DNA of 64,000 nt from an uncultured Mobiluncus sp. (GCF_947087965.1 NZ_CAMUES010000008.1:1-64000); one strand, 5' to 3'; positions 15,530-24,491 are shown, counted from the first letter of the stretch. Numbers and translations are program-made. The notes: generated by a model from the sequence alone, not told the origin.

Positions 15530-16669
15530 GTGAGTGAAGAAACGACGAAAGACGAAAACCTGGCGGCCGGTGAGACGGAAATCCGCGCCACCCTAAAAGC
15601 AGCCCAGGAAACCTCAAAAGCGATCGAGGCCGACATCGCGGCGGGAAACGTTGGAAAGTACCGCATTCTAACCGGGGACCGACCCACCGGATTCTTGCAC
15701 ATTGGCCACTATTTCGGCACCTTGAAAACCCGCGTGGACCTGCAAAACCTCGGCATCGACACGACCGTGCTCATCGCGGACTACCAGGTCATCACTGATC
15801 GGGACAACCTCGGAAACGTGCGCGAATACGTATTAAACCTGGTGGCGGATTACCTAGCAGCGGGGATTGATCCCGAAAAATCCACGATTTTCTGCCATTC
15901 TCAGATTCCGGCTATTCACGAAATGCTGGTCATTTTCCTGTCCCTGGTGACCGAGGCGGAGCTGCACCGCAATCCAACCGTGAAGGCGGAGCTGGAAGCC
16001 GCCGCGCGTCCCATGTCCGGGCTGCTGCTGACCTACCCGGTGCATCAGGCCGCGGACATTCTGTGCGCTAAGGCGAACCTGGTGCCGGTGGGCCAGGATC
16101 AGCTGCCGCACCTGGAGCAAACCCGCGTGGTGGCCAAGCGGTTCAACAAGCGTTATCCGCAGCGCGACCCCAAGACCGGCAAAAAGACCGGGCGCGGCGT
16201 GTTGCCGATGGCGCAGGGCCTGCTGGGGCAGGGCGCGATGATTCTGGGCACTGACGGCCAAAAGATGAGCAAGTCGCGGCATAACACGGTGGAGCTGCGT
16301 GCCAGCGAGGACGACACCGCGAAAATCCTGAAAAAGGCCGTGACCGATTCGGATCGCCAGATTACTTTCGATCCCGTGCATCGTCCCGAAGTATCGAACC
16401 TGCTGCTCATTGCCTCGCTGTGTACTGGGCGCACGCCTGAGGACATCGCTGCGGAAATCGGAGCGGGCGGCGGCGGGGCGCTAAAAGCCCTGGTGACCCA
16501 GGCGCTGAACGAACACTTGCGCCCGCTGCGCCAGCGGCGCGACGAACTGATGCAGGACGAAGGCTACTTGTGGAGCGTGTTGGCCCGCGGCAACGAAAAA
16601 GTCCGCGATGAAGCCAGCGATGTGCTGCGCGAAATGAAGGCCGCTATGGGAATGAACTACGGGGTCTGA
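15530..16669 (+). CDS. trpS: Tryptophanyl-tRNA synthetase
   Basis: This 379-residue class I aminoacyl-tRNA synthetase charges tRNA-Trp with tryptophan in the cytoplasm. The HIGH signature appears as GFLHIGHYF (about residue 55) after TGDRPT, and the KMSKS loop as GQKMSKSRHN (about 244). YPVHQAADILCAKANLVPVG is the conserved Trp-site region. About 40 extra N-terminal residues (Glu/Ala-rich) precede the core, making it slightly longer than the usual 330-350. The start is GTG with no ribosome binding site; TAGACT six bases upstream suggests a leaderless mRNA. Its stop overlaps the start of the next small gene by one base, so the two are translationally coupled. Confidence 0.97.
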   Translation: MSEETTKDENLAAGETEIRATLKAAQETSKAIEADIAAGNVGKYRILTGDRPTGFLHIGHYFGTLKTRVDLQNLGIDTTVLIADYQVITDRDNLGNVREYVLNLVADYLAAGIDPEKSTIFCHSQIPAIHEMLVIFLSLVTEAELHRNPTVKAELEAAARPMSGLLLTYPVHQAADILCAKANLVPVGQDQLPHLEQTRVVAKRFNKRYPQRDPKTGKKTGRGVLPMAQGLLGQGAMILGTDGQKMSKSRHNTVELRASEDDTAKILKKAVTDSDRQITFDPVHRPEVSNLLLIASLCTGRTPEDIAAEIGAGGGGALKALVTQALNEHLRPLRQRRDELMQDEGYLWSVLARGNEKVRDEASDVLREMKAAMGMNYGV

Positions 16670-16998
16670 TGGAACAGGACGACAAGAAGCCAGAGGATTT
16701 GATTCGGCGCCGCGACCACGCTCAGGCCGTGGCGGACCGGATGGTGGAACGCGCCCTGTGGATTATCAACCTGGATAATCAAGGTGCGTCAGTGAGCCCG
16801 GAAACCCGCGATGAGCTGGTGGATGAGACGACGGATATGCTGCTGGAATGGGCTTATGAGGTCGGGGAAGATTCTTTCCGCGCCGGGGAGTTCAAAGGGC
16901 GTCCCGGGGCGGCGGGGGAAAACAAGCCCTACCCGTCCTCGCCCGCGAAGGCCAATCCCAAAAGTCTGGGGCGCCGCGACTATCTGTTAGACGAATAG
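16669..16998 (+). CDS. Small acidic hypothetical protein
   Basis: This 109-residue protein is of no family I recognise. Residues 1 to about 75 are charged and probably helical (RRRDHAQAVADRMVERALWI, then LDNQGASVSPETRDELVDET); the C-terminal third is rich in Pro, Gly and Lys and ends in DYLLDE. There is no signal peptide or membrane segment, so it is probably cytoplasmic. It starts with ATG inside the stop of trpS (TGATG), so it is translated as the second gene of that operon. This coupling to trpS is the only clue to a role. Confidence 0.65.
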   Translation: MEQDDKKPEDLIRRRDHAQAVADRMVERALWIINLDNQGASVSPETRDELVDETTDMLLEWAYEVGEDSFRAGEFKGRPGAAGENKPYPSSPAKANPKSLGRRDYLLDE

Positions 16999-17014
16999 GC
17001 GCATTCTTCGGCGC

Positions 17015-17168
17015 GTTCACAAGGGCATCCGGCGGCTCGGTCGGTCTGTCCCCACCACACCGCAGGTCACGTCTGTTTTGCGGTATGTTCACAAGGGCGG
17101 GTCACCAGCGTGTCCGGCAGCTCGTCGTTCACGTCACCGGTGGCCCGACCTCACTACACCGCAGGCCA
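17015..17168. repeat. Imperfect direct repeat in convergent spacer
   Basis: Two related units fill the spacer between the small gene and glgX. Unit one begins GTTCACAAGGGCATCCGGC (17015) and ends CACCGCAGGTCAC (about 17070). Unit two begins GTTCACAAGGGCGGGTCACC (17087) and ends CACCGCAGGCCAC (about 17169). Shared blocks include CCGGC(G/A)GCTCG and CACCGCAGG. The same CACACCGCAG string recurs near 44944. No gene is seen here. Confidence 0.7.
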
Positions 17169-17203
17169 CACCGGCCTTATGCGCTACACCCCGACGCAAC
17201 ACC

Positions 17204-19792
17204 CTAGTGCTTTTGGACTTTGCGCAAGGTGTTCAGCAAATCGATTTTCTCGTCCCCGGAGGGATTGTCCGGGACTTCGGCAAAGAAAATCCGCATCGAG
17301 AACGGCGCCATCTTGGATCTCATGCCGCGCACCGTCACGGGCAGCTCGGAAATGACTTCCGCCAAACGGATTCCCGAACCGGGGGTGACCCCGACTTCCT
17401 CGGCAAACAGCGCGACCGGGTCGTTCGTGTCTTGATGCCGGGCAGAGGGCGTCGCGGAGTTTAAACCGGTCAACAGCTGCAGCTTTTCCCCCGCGCTGCC
17501 TTCGCGGGCACTCGGATCGGGCCAGGTGGAGTCCCACACCAGCCGAAACACGCGGGAACGCGCCCGCGGGGGGTTAATCTGGACTTCGTCATTGGTCCCG
17601 TTAATCATGACCAGCAAATCCACGTCGTCCCAGGGCGCTCCGGAACGCAGCATCTGGAGCACGCGGTTGGCGGGATCGTGCCAGGCGCCGGGGGTCAAAT
17701 GTTCGCCTTCGCGGTTGTACCACGACAGGTCCTGGAGTTTATCCCCGGCCTGGGGCATCCCGGAGGCAAACTCATCGGGGCGCATGACCGGGTGTTCGGC
17801 GCGTAAACGTAGCAGGTAGCGGGCAGTTTCAAACAGTCCCTTTTGCCAGGGTTGCCAGCGCCAATCCAACCAGGAAATCGGCCCATCCTGGCAATAGGCG
17901 TTGTTGTTGCCGTTCTGTGTGTTCCCGAACTCGTCCCCCGCCAAAATCATGGGGGTGCCGGAGCTAATCGCCAGGGTGCCCCACAAGTTTCGCAAGGTTT
18001 TCAGCCGGTTTGTGGCGACTTTGACCATCTCGGTGCGGTTCAGCGGGTCGCCGTGGAAAGGCGTGGTGGGATCCATGCGGCTAAACCGGCGGGAGAAACC
18101 TTCGCCAGACTGCGGGTCGGGGCCGATTTCCGCGGCAGCGCTGGGTAGGTCCTCGTCCCCCAGTTCTTTGCCGCTCAGCACGTGGCCTTCGTGACCGTGG
18201 TTCCACGAGTTATTGTTGTTCGTCCCGTCCCGGTTACCTTCCAGGTTGGCTTCGTTGTGTTTGTGGTCGAAAGTCACCAGGTCAGCCAGGGTAAAGCCGT
18301 CGTGGGCCGCGACAAAGTTGATGGACGCTCCCGGACCACGGTTGTATTCGGCGATGTTGGAACCATACAGGTCAGCCGACCCGGAGACGCGGGTGGCGAG
18401 CTCGTGCGGGCCGTGGGCGTGACGGCCGTGAGCTAGCGCCGCCGCATCGGTGAGCCAAAAACCCCTGATGCCGTCGCGGTAGCGGTCGTTCCAGTCCGCA
18501 AAAGGCGAGGGGAAGTTCCCAGTTTGCCACCCGTTCGGACCCATGTCCCACGGCTCGGCAATGAGCTTACAGCCAGCCAGAACCGGGTCGGTCGCCATGC
18601 CCACGAAAGAAGGATGGCGCAGGGCGTACTGTTCCCGGTTGCGCCCCAGCGTTACCCCCAAGTCGAAACGGAAACCGTCCACCCCGACTTCTCCGGCCCA
18701 ATACCGTAGGGAATCCAACAGCAGCGCCACCGACTCGGTAGACGTGAAATCGACCGTATTACCGCAGCCGGTGAAGTCCACCATCTGGTTGGGGTAGCCG
18801 TGATTCCACACGTAGTAACATTGCGGATCCAAGCCACGCAAGCTGAGAGACGGTCCCAGGGTGCCACCCTCGGCGGTATGGTTATAAACCACGTCCAACA
18901 GAATCTCGATACCGGCCTGGTGCAGTAGTGAGACCATGCCGCGGACCTCGTCCAAGACGGCCTGGGGGCCTTGACGCTGGGCGGCTTCGGTCGCGTAGGT
19001 CGGTTCGGGCGCGAAATAGCTCAGAGTCGAGTAGCCCCAATAGTTACTCAGGTTTCGTTCCGCCAGAAACGGTTCAGGCATTTTGGCGTGAATCGGTAGC
19101 AGCTCAATAGCGGTCACGCCCAAGTTTTTCAGGTAATCAATGGTGACCGGGTTTGCCAAACCGGCGTAGGTACCCTGCAGTTCCGGAGGAATTCCGGGCA
19201 GTTGCCGGGTCAAACCTTTGACATGTGCTTCATAAATGACAGTGCGCCGCCAAGACGTGCGCGGCCGATCCGCTACCGGGAAAGAATGCGTGTTCACCAC
19301 GACCGACAGCGCGTTGTAGTCCGCAGAATCCAACGGATCCATAGTGAGTTCGCGAGTCACGGGCTTCAGCTCGGCATCGACCTGATGGGCGTAAAGCTGG
19401 GGGCTGAGGACGGGGGGCTGCGTAATCGCTTTCGCGTAGGGGTCGAGCAGGACCTTCTGCGGGTTATAGAACACTCCCGCGTCGGGATCCCACGGCCCAT
19501 AAGCCCGATATCCGTAGACCTGACCGGGACGTACGCCGCGAATGTTACCGTGCCAAATCCCGCGGAACGGACCGCGCAGCCGAATCCGGCGTTCTGACTG
19601 GTAGTGCCCGTTTTCGTCCGGAGAGTCGAACAGGCACACCTCTACTGCCGTGGCTTGGTGAGAATAAACGGAAAAGGCGACCCCGGATTCTGTAATAGTG
19701 GGTCCCAAGTGGTGTGGGTCGAGTTTCGGTTCCTCCGCGACCACGTCAGTGGGAGCAAATGTCGGTGTTGTCCCCTTCTTCTCGACAGTCAT
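17204..19792 (-). CDS. glgX: Glycogen debranching enzyme
   Basis: This 862-residue GlgX-type isoamylase (GH13) cuts alpha-1,6 branches from limit dextrins during glycogen breakdown in the cytoplasm. The N-terminal CBM48-like domain (GVAFSVYSHQATAVEVCLFD) is followed by the GH13 barrel. The nucleophile Asp lies in VDGFRFDLGVTLGR (about 374), the acid Glu in IAEPWDMG (about 413), and AAHDGFTLADLV (about 500) follows; VYNHTAEGG marks region I. It is longer than Escherichia coli GlgX (657) because of a larger C-terminal part and loops. On the minus strand TAATGT ends seven bases before the ATG with no ribosome binding site, so it is a leaderless candidate. No other glycogen genes lie in the window. 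Confidence 0.95.
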   Translation of the reverse strand: MTVEKKGTTPTFAPTDVVAEEPKLDPHHLGPTITESGVAFSVYSHQATAVEVCLFDSPDENGHYQSERRIRLRGPFRGIWHGNIRGVRPGQVYGYRAYGPWDPDAGVFYNPQKVLLDPYAKAITQPPVLSPQLYAHQVDAELKPVTRELTMDPLDSADYNALSVVVNTHSFPVADRPRTSWRRTVIYEAHVKGLTRQLPGIPPELQGTYAGLANPVTIDYLKNLGVTAIELLPIHAKMPEPFLAERNLSNYWGYSTLSYFAPEPTYATEAAQRQGPQAVLDEVRGMVSLLHQAGIEILLDVVYNHTAEGGTLGPSLSLRGLDPQCYYVWNHGYPNQMVDFTGCGNTVDFTSTESVALLLDSLRYWAGEVGVDGFRFDLGVTLGRNREQYALRHPSFVGMATDPVLAGCKLIAEPWDMGPNGWQTGNFPSPFADWNDRYRDGIRGFWLTDAAALAHGRHAHGPHELATRVSGSADLYGSNIAEYNRGPGASINFVAAHDGFTLADLVTFDHKHNEANLEGNRDGTNNNNSWNHGHEGHVLSGKELGDEDLPSAAAEIGPDPQSGEGFSRRFSRMDPTTPFHGDPLNRTEMVKVATNRLKTLRNLWGTLAISSGTPMILAGDEFGNTQNGNNNAYCQDGPISWLDWRWQPWQKGLFETARYLLRLRAEHPVMRPDEFASGMPQAGDKLQDLSWYNREGEHLTPGAWHDPANRVLQMLRSGAPWDDVDLLVMINGTNDEVQINPPRARSRVFRLVWDSTWPDPSAREGSAGEKLQLLTGLNSATPSARHQDTNDPVALFAEEVGVTPGSGIRLAEVISELPVTVRGMRSKMAPFSMRIFFAEVPDNPSGDEKIDLLNTLRKVQKH

Positions 19793-19799
19793 AGGTTCG

Positions 19800-19805
19800 A
19801 CATTA
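19800..19805 (-). promoter_or_regulatory. Candidate -10 for leaderless glgX
   Basis: On the minus strand TAATGT ends seven bases before the ATG at 19792. Confidence 0.35.
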
Positions 19806-19942
19806 CCGGGAAAATGTCTCGCGTGCCGGACTTTATGAGCTTCGCCTAACTTGTGGCGGGTAATTCTGGCTTTTTCCGGTCGCGAGTTCTCCGTGGTCGC
19901 CCGATTTCAGTCACTGACGTTTTTCGTAAATGAGTTCCGGGG

Positions 19943-21157
19943 TCACAAGTGTGGTCCGCTGTCGGTAGCGGTGATGGTCGCCTGGGCGATGACTCGGTCT
20001 CCCTGGGGACTGTCCTGGTAAAGCACCAGAGACTGGCCCGGCGCCACTCCGGTAACCTCATCGGTGGGCAGTAGCGCCACTCGCAGTTCGGTGCCGCCAT
20101 CCCCGGTTTCCAGATACACGCCCTGCGGGGTGACGGGTTTGCCGTGGGCACGGAACTGGATAGTCAATCCGGCCGGGTCCAACTGACCCTCACCCGTTGC
20201 GCCGAGCCCCAGGCTGGTGGGGTCTATCAGCCAGTTCACCGTCGGCCCGGCGTGAATTTCCGTGACGGTCAGCGCCTGGCGGGGAGCCACAAACACCGTG
20301 TTCGTTTCCGGATCCGTACCCTGTACGTAGCGGGGAGCGCCGTCCGCGTGAGGCCGGGGAATGTGCAGGCCGCGGCGCTGGCCGACCGTGTATTGGAAAG
20401 CGCCGTCATGCGAGCCGACCACCGCTCCGTCCTCGTCCACAATGGGACCCGGCGCCGCCCCGATACAGCCGCGCAAAAATCCGCGCGTATCCCCGTCCGG
20501 GAGGAAACAAATGTCGAAAGAATCCCGTTTGCCGGCCACCGGAATCCCCAGCGCTTGAGCTTCAGCGCGGGTGGCGGCCTTGTCCGTCACGTCTCCCAGC
20601 GGGAACACGGCTCGTGCCAACGCTGCGGCTCGCGCTCCTGCTAAAACGTAACTTTGGTCCTTGCCCATCGCCGACCCGCGCAGCAGGGCAAAGTCCGGGA
20701 ACACGCCGTCCGCACCGGTCTGGGGAACTCCCGCCGGAATCAACCCTGCCTGGCCGGGACGCCACAGTCGGGCGTAGTGGCCGGTCGCGACGTAATCGAA
20801 TCCCTCTCGCAGAGCGCGTTCGATGACGTAACCGAACTTGATGAAACGGTTGCAATGCACGCACGGATTCGGGGTCAGCCCCTCGCGGTAAGCCTGCACA
20901 AACGAATCCATCACGACCCGGTTGAACCGCTCGGCCAAGTCCCACACCTGCAGCTCGACCCCCAGGAAATCCGCGACACGGCGCGCATCAGCCAGGGCAT
21001 CGACCGGCTCGGCAAAAGCGGCAGGACGCGACCACGGGCGGGAGGGGGACTCCAACTGCATAAAGAAGCCCGAAACTTCGTGACCGGCCGCTTGCAAGCG
21101 TGCGGTCGCCACGGCGGAATCCACCCCGCCGGATAATCCCATTAAAATTTTCGCCAA
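19943..21157 (-). CDS. mnmA: tRNA-specific 2-thiouridylase
   Basis: This 404-residue MnmA makes the 2-thio group of U34 in tRNA-Lys, tRNA-Glu and tRNA-Gln, using ATP and sulfur passed from a cysteine desulfurase relay. The ATP-binding PP-loop SGGVDSAVA lies at residues 9-17, the two conserved cysteines in NPCVHCNRFIKFG and DICFLPDGDTRGFL, and VGQRRGLHIP is also typical. I start it at the TTG at 21157 because AGGAGG lies seven bases upstream; an open GTG at 21181 would place that site inside the gene. The last codon and stop (TTG TGA) fall in a copy of the TCACAAG motif. No desulfurase gene is adjacent in the window. Confidence 0.93.
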   Translation of the reverse strand: MAKILMGLSGGVDSAVATARLQAAGHEVSGFFMQLESPSRPWSRPAAFAEPVDALADARRVADFLGVELQVWDLAERFNRVVMDSFVQAYREGLTPNPCVHCNRFIKFGYVIERALREGFDYVATGHYARLWRPGQAGLIPAGVPQTGADGVFPDFALLRGSAMGKDQSYVLAGARAAALARAVFPLGDVTDKAATRAEAQALGIPVAGKRDSFDICFLPDGDTRGFLRGCIGAAPGPIVDEDGAVVGSHDGAFQYTVGQRRGLHIPRPHADGAPRYVQGTDPETNTVFVAPRQALTVTEIHAGPTVNWLIDPTSLGLGATGEGQLDPAGLTIQFRAHGKPVTPQGVYLETGDGGTELRVALLPTDEVTGVAPGQSLVLYQDSPQGDRVIAQATITATDSGPHL

Positions 21158-21257
21158 GTTTTTCCTCCTCAGTGACCTCACATTCTACCGTTTCCCATTG
21201 TGCTGGCTCCCGCCAGCCCCGAGACCTCGGGAATTTGCCTACTTGAAAGGGAAAACA

Positions 21258-22403
21258 ATGGAAGAACTGACAACCACCGACCCCCGCGCTGACTTCGAAC
21301 CGCGTACTTTCGCCGATTTCGGCCGGATTTGGCTGGAAAGCCGGGTCGACCTCAAGCCGACCACACGGGCAAGTTATCGTTCGATGCTAAACACGGTCAA
21401 CCTGGAATTCGGGGAACAGGCTCCGAACCAGGTCAGCTACCTGCAGGTCGTCTCCTGGGTCGCGAAGCTCGCTCAACAGGGCGTCAGCCCTACCGGGGTG
21501 CGTCAGGCTTATCAAATCGTGGGGCAGGTGCTGGCCTTGGCCAACCGGTTGGGGGCCATCGAAAGCAACGTTGCGGCCGGGGTGCCGCTGCCGACTGTGT
21601 GCCGCACCGGACGCCACCGTTACTTGACCGTGCTGCAGCTAGAATCCCTGGCTTTAGAGATTGGGTGGTGGCGGTTGACCCGCGAACCTGCGGGGGTTAT
21701 TTTGCCCGGCGGTTTGGGGCAGAATGTGGTGTTTTTGCGCAAGAAGGGTCGCGGCGGGTACCTGACTCGGCGCAAGTCCCGGGCGGGGGCGATAGACACG
21801 GGGTTGGCCTCGCTGGCTCGGGGGCGCGGTGGGCAAACCCCTGCGCCGGGTGGCAACCAACTGGAAATTTTGGTGCGTTTGCTGGGGTACACCGGTTTAC
21901 GTATCGGGGAAGCCTTGGCGTTGACCCCCGCCGCGGTCGACTTGGAACGCCGCGTGATTCGGATTGAACGGGCGGTGTCGGAGGTGTCGGGGCGGCAAGT
22001 ATTCGGTACTCCCAAGAACGGGCGCACCCGGGTCGTGCCGATACCGGATTTCTTGCGCCGCGACTTGCGGGTATTGACCCGGGCGGCGTGCGGAGGCGAG
22101 GATTTCCTGTTCGCTACGAAACATGGCACCCCGCTGCGGGCCTCCAACCTGCGCTTACACTTCGACATGGCGGCTCTCGCGGTCGGACAGGCCGGACTGC
22201 ACATACACGACCTGCGCCACACCGCCGCCACTTTGGCCGTGTCGGCGGGAGCTAACGTGAAAGCGGTGCAGCGCATGTTGGGGCATTCCTCAGCTTCGCT
22301 GACCCTCGATGTCTATGCGGACTTATTTGAACCGGACTTGGGCGATGTCGCCGGGGCGTTGAGCCGGATGCGGCAAACGACTCTGCGCCGGGCTGCCGCC
22401 TAG
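21258..22403 (+). CDS. Tyrosine recombinase (integrase family)
   Basis: This 381-residue tyrosine recombinase has an N-terminal SAM-like DNA-binding domain (SRVDLKPTTRASYRSMLNTV) and a C-terminal catalytic domain. It carries the catalytic Arg in LLGYTGLRIGEALAL (about 214), the Lys candidate in TPKNGRTRVVPIP, HDLRHTAATLAVSAGA (about 318), LGHSSASLTLDVY and the nucleophile Tyr at about 353. Between about residues 125 and 205 it has an extra Gly/Arg-rich loop (RKKGRGGYLTRRKSRAGAID) where most relatives run straight into the catalytic domain. I chose the ATG at 21258 (GAAAGGGAAAACA upstream) over an open start at 21198. No excisionase, phage or conjugation gene and no obvious att repeat lies beside it, so its substrate is unknown. 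XerC/D is less likely given the loop. Confidence 0.85.
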   Translation: MEELTTTDPRADFEPRTFADFGRIWLESRVDLKPTTRASYRSMLNTVNLEFGEQAPNQVSYLQVVSWVAKLAQQGVSPTGVRQAYQIVGQVLALANRLGAIESNVAAGVPLPTVCRTGRHRYLTVLQLESLALEIGWWRLTREPAGVILPGGLGQNVVFLRKKGRGGYLTRRKSRAGAIDTGLASLARGRGGQTPAPGGNQLEILVRLLGYTGLRIGEALALTPAAVDLERRVIRIERAVSEVSGRQVFGTPKNGRTRVVPIPDFLRRDLRVLTRAACGGEDFLFATKHGTPLRASNLRLHFDMAALAVGQAGLHIHDLRHTAATLAVSAGANVKAVQRMLGHSSASLTLDVYADLFEPDLGDVAGALSRMRQTTLRRAAA

Positions 22404-22413
22404 TGCGAACGAG

Positions 22414-22646
22414 TTATACACATGGCCTGTGGAAAAAATGTGGATGAAGGAGTTTCCGGCGGAAAAGTGCAGGTAAACTCCAGGTTAATAAAGGGGTGAA
22501 AAAATGGCGTAATATCAGGCGAGTTGCTGCAAAGACCCAGTTCAGAGCCCTGACGACAGCGAAGGCTTTGTTAATACACCGATTCGCGATTTCCCCAGTA
22601 AACTCTGCAAAACTGTCCCCAACACCTGTGGATAACTTGTGGAAAC
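22414..22646. other. Cluster of DnaA-box-like sequences
   Basis: The 304-base spacer after the recombinase holds TTATACACA (22414-22422), TGTGGAAAA (22428-22436), TGTGGATGA (22439-22447), TGTGGATAA (22627-22635, a perfect reverse DnaA box) and TGTGGAAAC (22638-22646). No dnaA, dnaN or parAB lies near, so this is not evidence of the chromosome origin. The spacer holds no gene I can support. Confidence 0.45.
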
Positions 22647-22695
22647 TGTGCGCAGGGGGACGGGTTTTCGTCCCGTTTACCTACGCTGGCTTTGA

Positions 22696-22701
22696 TAGGC
22701 T
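22696..22701 (+). promoter_or_regulatory. Candidate -10 for leaderless gene at 22708
   Basis: TAGGCT ends six bases before the ATG, with no ribosome binding site. The same hexamer and spacing precede the metal-binding lipoprotein at 36293. Confidence 0.45.
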
Positions 22702-22707
22702 GAAGTC

Positions 22708-23034
22708 ATGAACGAACCTTTGGCGGGCGCCAGCGGGCTGCCTGATGATCAGCCGGCGACCGGAGAGTGTCCCGAGCATGGCGCGGATAGCCTGCCGGGA
22801 CGGCCCTCTACCAGCCGTGAAGAATACAACCGTGTCGTCTTCTTGGCGCGGGTCGTGTTGGGATTCACGGTAGTGGCGGCGGCGACGCTGATAGTCATTG
22901 CTCTCACGGCGCACCGGGACTATCCCTCCATCGTGGTCAGCATCGTGATGGTGGCGGCGGCTGTGTTCTATTACGTCAGGACGACCCGCGCGGTGAAACG
23001 GGATCTCGATGCCGGCCCTGAACTGGGGGAATAG
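22708..23034 (+). CDS. Small two-helix membrane protein
   Basis: This 108-residue protein of unknown function has about 40 hydrophilic residues with two Cys-free acidic stretches, then two membrane helices (VVFLARVVLGFTVVAAATLI and YPSIVVSIVMVAAAVFYYV) and a short charged tail. I recognise no named family; small two-helix proteins of this kind are common in Actinobacteria and usually lack assigned roles. It lies just upstream of the aspartate aminotransferase on the same strand but 92 bases apart. Translation probably starts at the very 5' end of the mRNA (TAGGCT six bases upstream). Confidence 0.65.
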   Translation: MNEPLAGASGLPDDQPATGECPEHGADSLPGRPSTSREEYNRVVFLARVVLGFTVVAAATLIVIALTAHRDYPSIVVSIVMVAAAVFYYVRTTRAVKRDLDAGPELGE

Positions 23035-23126
23035 GTTTTTTCGCGGCCGCGGCCGTCCGGGGCTCACCTAGGCTGGACCCCACGAAAACGGTGCGCTGCC
23101 CTGGCGAAAAGTGCAAGAATGGGGGC

Positions 23127-24332
23127 ATGAGTAAAAATCGTGTTTCTGCGCGCCTTGCCGCCATTGCCCCGTCCGCGACCCTCGCTGTCGATAGTAAAGC
23201 GAAAGAACTGAAAGCTGCCGGAAAGCCTGTTATCGGCTTCGGCGCTGGTGAACCGGATTTCCCGACCCCCGATTACATCGTGGAAGCCGCCGTGGCGGCC
23301 TGTAAAGACCCCGCGAACCACCACTACACCCAAGGCAAAGGGATGCTGGTCACCCGCGAAGCCATCGCCGCCAAGACCTTGCGCGACTCCGGCTACGAAA
23401 TCGACCCGAACAACGTCATCGTCACCAACGGCGGGAAACAATCCGTGTTCCAGGCTTTTGCCGCCACCGTCGACCCCGGCGACGAAGTGCTGCTGCCCGC
23501 GCCCTATTGGACCACTTACCCCGAAGCGATTCGCCTGGCTGGCGGCGTTCCGGTGGAAGTTTTTGCCGGTGCTGACCGGGACTACAAAGTCACCCCGGAG
23601 GACCTGGAGGCGAAACGCAGCGAGCGGACCAAAGTCCTGCTGATGTGTTCGCCGTCCAACCCGACCGGCACGGTCTACACCCCCGAGGAGCTGACCGCCA
23701 TCGGCCAGTGGGCTGTGGAAAAGGGTGTGTGGGTCATCAGCGATGAAATCTATGAACACCTGCTCTATGACGATGCTAAGCCCGCCCACATTCTGAAGCT
23801 GGTTCCGGAACTGGCGGACACCTGCGTCATTGTCAACGGCGTGGCGAAGTCCTACGCCATGACCGGGTGGCGTCTGGGCTGGATGAACGGCCCGACTGAC
23901 GTCATCAAGGCCGCCACGAACTTCCAGTCCCACCTGACTTCCAACGTGTGCAACATTGCCCAGCGTGCCGCCATCGCGGCGTTGAACGGGCCGCTGGATG
24001 CGGTGGAACAGATGCGTCAAGCCTTTGACCAGCGTCGTCAGACCATCGTGCGGATGTTGCGTGAGATTGAAGGCTTGCAGGTACCCGTGCCACGCGGCGC
24101 GTTCTATGTGTATCCCGACGTCACGGGGTTGTTTGGGCGTAGCTTGGATGGGGAGCGCATCGAGTCCTCCTCCCAGCTGGCTGCCATGATTTTGGACAAG
24201 GCCGAAGTCGCGGTCGTTCCCGGCGAAGCCTTCGGCCCCAGCGGCTTTATCCGCTTGTCCTACGCCCTGTCCGACGCTGACCTGGTCGAAGGAGTTAGCC
24301 GGGTGCAGGATTTGCTGGCAAAAGTGAAGTAG
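23127..24332 (+). CDS. aspC: Aspartate aminotransferase (class I/II)
   Basis: This 401-residue fold-type I PLP enzyme is most like subgroup Ib aspartate aminotransferases, which interconvert aspartate and oxaloacetate with glutamate/2-oxoglutarate. The PLP lysine lies in GVAKSYAMTGWRLGWMNGP (about 240), SNPTGTVYTPEEL is the Asn-containing PLP contact, and FGAGEPDFPTPD lies near the N terminus. FIRLSYALSD carries the carboxylate-binding Arg. I chose the ATG at 23127 because the family begins here; an upstream open start at 23091 adds residues with no match. The gene order aspC, tRNA-Trp, secE, nusG is conserved in Actinobacteria. Prephenate or broader specificity cannot be excluded. A strong terminator follows. 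Confidence 0.88.
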   Translation: MSKNRVSARLAAIAPSATLAVDSKAKELKAAGKPVIGFGAGEPDFPTPDYIVEAAVAACKDPANHHYTQGKGMLVTREAIAAKTLRDSGYEIDPNNVIVTNGGKQSVFQAFAATVDPGDEVLLPAPYWTTYPEAIRLAGGVPVEVFAGADRDYKVTPEDLEAKRSERTKVLLMCSPSNPTGTVYTPEELTAIGQWAVEKGVWVISDEIYEHLLYDDAKPAHILKLVPELADTCVIVNGVAKSYAMTGWRLGWMNGPTDVIKAATNFQSHLTSNVCNIAQRAAIAALNGPLDAVEQMRQAFDQRRQTIVRMLREIEGLQVPVPRGAFYVYPDVTGLFGRSLDGERIESSSQLAAMILDKAEVAVVPGEAFGPSGFIRLSYALSDADLVEGVSRVQDLLAKVK

Positions 24333-24340
24333 ATTTTGGA

Positions 24341-24387
24341 TTTCACCGGGGGTGGCGCGTGGGTGCGTTGCCCCCGGTGAAATTTTT
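24341..24387 (+). terminator. Terminator of the aminotransferase gene
   Basis: TTTCACCGGGGG (24341-24352) pairs perfectly with CCCCCGGTGAAA (24371-24382), followed by TTTTT. Confidence 0.95.
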
Positions 24388-24491
24388 ATGATTCGGCTCG
24401 GTATTAGCGCGCTTGAAAGTTATGGCAGATTTGCCTTATCATTGAGGACGCTGCGTTTTTCGTTTCCACCCGGCGGGGCGTACGCAAAACT

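Noticed and set aside
22404..22707. Chromosomal replication origin
   Set aside because: DnaA-box-like sites are present, but no dnaA, dnaN, recF, rpmH or parAB gene lies near, and no AT-rich unwinding stretch is obvious.
21182..23034. Prophage or integrative element around the tyrosine recombinase
   Set aside because: There are no structural, replication, excision or mobilisation genes and no tRNA-based att duplication; housekeeping genes flank it on both sides.
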